A program made the position numbers and the translations under genes. The notes under the pieces are model-generated. The model worked only from the letters and a program-made list of their open reading frames with translations. It was not told the origin of the DNA and did no database searches. From contig CAZFPB010000001.1 in the NCBI GenBank assembly GCA_964520985.1, positions 806,001-870,000 on the forward strand: a stretch of DNA of 64,000 nucleotides, read 5' to 3'. The stretch comes from CAYSGL01 sp964520985 (GTDB taxonomy: Bacteria > Pseudomonadota > Alphaproteobacteria > Micavibrionales > Micavibrionaceae). This document shows, piece by piece, positions 61,724 through 64,000 of the stretch; the first letter of the stretch is position 1; each line of letters starts with the position of its first letter.

Positions 61724-63658
61724 ATGGGCAAAGTTATCGGTATCGACTTAGGAACCACCAACTCGTGTGTTGCTGTCATGGACGGCAAGGAAGCACGCAT
61801 TATTGAGAACGCCGAAGGCGCGCGCACGACGCCGTCGATGGTTGCCTTCACCAAAGACGGTGAACGCCTCACAGGCCAGCCGGCCAAACGTCAGGCTGTG
61901 ACCAATCCAGAAAATACACTCTACGCTGTCAAACGCCTGATCGGCCGCCGCTTCGAAGACGCGGAAGTGCAAAAAATGCTGAAAACCGCCCCGTTCAAAA
62001 TTATCAAAGGCGATAATGGCGATGCGTGGGTGGAAGTAAATGGCGAGAAAAAATCCCCTTCGCAAATCTCCGCGATGATCCTGCAGAAAATGAAAGAGAC
62101 GGCGGAAAGCTATCTCGGCGAAAAAGTCGATCAGGCGGTAATTACCGTTCCGGCTTACTTCAATGACTCGCAACGTCAGGCTACGAAAGATGCCGGTAAA
62201 ATTGCCGGTCTTGAAGTCCTGCGCATCATCAACGAACCAACCGCTGCGGCACTGGCCTACGGTCTCGATAAAAAATCGGCCGGCACGATCGTGGTATACG
62301 ATCTGGGCGGTGGGACGTTCGACGTGTCCGTGCTTGAAATCGGCGACGGTGTGTTTGAAGTCAAATCCACCAACGGCGATACGTTCCTTGGCGGTGAAGA
62401 CTTTGATAACCGAGTTATTGACTACCTCGCGGATGAATTTAAAAAAGAACAAGGTATTGATCTGCGCTCTGACAAATTGGCTTTACAACGCCTGAAAGAA
62501 GCCGCTGAAAAAGCCAAGATCGAATTGTCGTCAGCTTCGAGCACGGAAGTAAACCTGCCGTTCATTACGGCGGATGCCTCCGGCCCGAAACACCTCAACA
62601 TCAAACTCTCGCGCGCCAAGCTCGAGAGTCTCGTCGATGATCTGGTGCGCAACACACTCGGCCCGGTAAAAGCCGCGCTGAAAGATGCTGGCCTGAAAGC
62701 TTCGGATATCGATGATATCGTACTGGTGGGCGGTATGACCCGCATGCCGAAAATCATCGAAATCGTGAAAGACTATTTCGGCAAGGAACCCCACAAAGGC
62801 GTGAACCCTGATGAAGTGGTTGCCGATGGCGCAGCTATTCAGGGCGGCGTTCTGCAGGGCGATGTCAAAGACGTTCTCCTGCTCGACGTTACCCCGCTCT
62901 CACTCGGCATCGAAACATTGGGCGGCGTGTTCACCCGCCTGATCGACCGCAACACGACGATCCCGACCAAAAAAGGTCAGGTATTCTCGACAGCGGAAGA
63001 CAGCCAGAGCGCGGTAACGATCCGCGTGTTCCAGGGCGAGCGTGAAATGGCGGCGGATAACAAGCTGCTGGGTCAGTTCGATCTCGTCGGCATTCCCTCC
63101 GCGCCGCGCGGCGTACCGCAAATCGAAGTCACGTTCGACATCGATGCCAACGGTATCGTCCATGTTACGGCGAAAGACAAAGCCACGAACAAGGAGCAAC
63201 AGATCCGCATTCAGGCGTCTGGCGGTTTGTCCGATGCTGACATTGATAAAATGGTCAAGGATGCCGAAGCGCATGCGGACGAGGACAAAAAACGCCGCAG
63301 TCTGGTTGAAGCCAAGAACGGTGCTGAAAGCTTAATCCATCAGACGGAAAAATCGCTGGCCGACTTTGGCGACAAGGTTCCGCAAAGCGAGAAGGATGCC
63401 ATTCAATCGGCGATCACCGAGCTGCGCGCATTGACGGAGAAGGAAGATGCTTCGGCGGATGCCATCACCGAGAAAACCAATGCGCTGATGCAGGCCTCGA
63501 TGAAGCTGGGTGAAATGGCGTACCGCGCCGCGCAGGAAGAATCGGCCGGTTCCGCCGAGCAACCTGCCCAGCAGCAGCCGAATGCCAAAGCATCCGATGA
63601 TGACGTGGTCGACGCCGACTTCACCGAAGTCAAAGACGACGATCAGAAATCAGCCTAA
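61724..63658 (+). CDS. dnaK: Chaperone protein DnaK (Hsp70)
   Basis: The ATP-driven Hsp70 chaperone. The 644 residues start with GKVIGIDLGTTNSCVAVMDG, then AYFNDSQRQATKDAGKIAGL, INEPTAAALAYGLD, VVYDLGGGTFDVSVLEIG and the substrate domain with LLLDVTPLSLGIETLGGVFT; the acidic tail is DVVDADFTEVKDDDQ. The SD GGAAA lies before ATG 61724. No CIRCE dyad is visible upstream; the 198-bp gap probably holds a sigma32-type promoter, but I could not assign one confidently. Confidence 0.98.
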   Translation: MGKVIGIDLGTTNSCVAVMDGKEARIIENAEGARTTPSMVAFTKDGERLTGQPAKRQAVTNPENTLYAVKRLIGRRFEDAEVQKMLKTAPFKIIKGDNGDAWVEVNGEKKSPSQISAMILQKMKETAESYLGEKVDQAVITVPAYFNDSQRQATKDAGKIAGLEVLRIINEPTAAALAYGLDKKSAGTIVVYDLGGGTFDVSVLEIGDGVFEVKSTNGDTFLGGEDFDNRVIDYLADEFKKEQGIDLRSDKLALQRLKEAAEKAKIELSSASSTEVNLPFITADASGPKHLNIKLSRAKLESLVDDLVRNTLGPVKAALKDAGLKASDIDDIVLVGGMTRMPKIIEIVKDYFGKEPHKGVNPDEVVADGAAIQGGVLQGDVKDVLLLDVTPLSLGIETLGGVFTRLIDRNTTIPTKKGQVFSTAEDSQSAVTIRVFQGEREMAADNKLLGQFDLVGIPSAPRGVPQIEVTFDIDANGIVHVTAKDKATNKEQQIRIQASGGLSDADIDKMVKDAEAHADEDKKRRSLVEAKNGAESLIHQTEKSLADFGDKVPQSEKDAIQSAITELRALTEKEDASADAITEKTNALMQASMKLGEMAYRAAQEESAGSAEQPAQQQPNAKASDDDVVDADFTEVKDDDQKSA

Positions 63659-63668
63659 CCCTTTAAAT

Positions 63669-63737
63669 CTGTCACTTTTCCGGGGCGAAACGCCAAAGAG
63701 TCTCACATGAGTTCTTTCGCTTCGCCCCGGATGACAG
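63669..63737. repeat. Long imperfect hairpin between dnaK and dnaJ
   Basis: CTGTCA and TGACAG bound a 69-nt region whose arms (CCGGGGCGAA at 63680 and TTCGCCCCGG at 63721) pair exactly; further in, AAAGA pairs with TCTTT and CTCA with TGAG around CA. This makes a nearly continuous hairpin. It could be an mRNA processing or stability element or a mobile palindrome. Confidence 0.6.
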
Positions 63738-63752
63738 TATAGATAGACGATA

Positions 63753-64000
63753 ATGGCAAAAGATTATTACGGCATACTCGGGGTTTCGAAATCGGCCAGC
63801 GCCGACGAAATTAAAAAGGCCTATCGCGCGCTCGCGATGAAATATCACCCCGACCGCAACAAGGACAACAAGGAAGCCGAAGCCAAGTTCAAGGAATTGA
63901 ATGAGGCGCACGACATCCTGAAAGATGAACAAAAACGTGCGGCCTATGATCGCTTTGGCTCGGGCGCGTTCGATGGCTCGATGGGTGGCAGACCGGGCGG
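63753..64000 (+). CDS. dnaJ: Chaperone protein DnaJ, N-terminal part (cut by window end)
   Basis: The Hsp40 co-chaperone that stimulates DnaK ATPase. The visible 82 residues hold the J domain: DYYGILGVSKSASADEIKKA, YRALAMKYHPDRN with the HPD triad, FKELNEAHDILKDEQKRAAY and DRFG, then the start of a Gly-rich linker. The rest lies beyond the window. It follows dnaK by 94 bases, separated by the long hairpin. Confidence 0.96.
   Translation, partial: MAKDYYGILGVSKSASADEIKKAYRALAMKYHPDRNKDNKEAEAKFKELNEAHDILKDEQKRAAYDRFGSGAFDGSMGGRPG

Noticed and set aside
1..64000. Insertion sequence, prophage, integrase or CRISPR array
   Set aside because: No transposase, integrase or phage genes and no regularly spaced direct repeats were seen; only the two 78-nt elements and hairpins recur.

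Overview
The window looks like a dense, mostly housekeeping stretch of an alphaproteobacterial chromosome with roughly half GC. Supporting signs are the rph-rdgB-hemW block divergent from hrcA, a class II DAHP synthase, pyruvate phosphate dikinase, an olsB-olsA ornithine-lipid pair next to a DUF3126 gene, an LpxK/WaaA/LpxL lipid A set (so Gram-negative), and TrmJ, YgfZ and GT9 types usual for that class. A Micavibrio- or Rhodospirillales-like host is my best guess, not a demonstrated one. I see no insertion sequence, prophage, CRISPR array or integrase, and no gene-free stretch above 300 bases.

Layout. 1-9139: two unknown genes, dxs with a HAD phosphatase, then sppA, aroC, an unknown gene, an esterase-like lipoprotein and fabI. 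9325-15602: an unknown 528-residue protein, a glycine-zipper lipoprotein, pdxH, a degenerate metallopeptidase-like protein, a tiny two-gene unit ending in a YjfB-like protein, a TetR regulator, a PfkB sugar kinase and a macro-domain-like protein. 15601-29590: a peptide-type ABC binding protein, a GT9 heptosyltransferase-like enzyme, YgfZ, ppdK, a small S49/methyltransferase cluster, a polyprenyl diphosphate synthase and a Tat-exported DUF1513 protein. 29683-33410: two tRNA-Arg genes flanking two envelope proteins, then a CorC/HlyC-like membrane protein. 33581-43815: envelope-rich, with a low-molecular-weight phosphatase, olsB-olsA, a secreted M23 peptidase with a paralogous cysteine-rich partner, waaA-lpxK-lpxL and gor. 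43857-52700: class II DAHP synthase, nadE, gltX, trmJ, rpsD, an MscS channel and an ArsP-like permease. 52697-64000: a Rap1a/Tai-like exported protein, a protein resembling only the C-terminal part of an SUV3-like helicase, hemW-rdgB-rph, and the heat-shock cluster hrcA-X-grpE-DUF3137-dnaK-dnaJ.

How the genes work together. Three themes dominate: envelope construction (FabI fatty acids, ornithine lipids, lipid A/Kdo, polyprenyl carrier, heptosyltransferase-like enzyme, S49 and M23 peptidases); cofactor and precursor supply (DXP, chorismate, PLP, NAD, PEP from PPDK); and protein and RNA quality control (DnaK system, RNase PH, RdgB, TrmJ). Many neighbours overlap by a few bases, including convergent pairs sharing stop codons and two divergent pairs sharing a CATG start tetranucleotide.

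The least explained items are: a 78-nt element present twice (21891-21968 on plus, 49260-49337 on minus), made of a terminator hairpin, a variable spacer and an invariant tail; the M23/cysteine-rich secreted pair with nine matching cysteines; the helicase-tail-only protein; the zinc-motif-less peptidase-like protein; and the 30-codon ORF with an ideal Shine-Dalgarno sequence just before the YjfB-like gene. Family names come from recognising motifs by eye; no database search was run.
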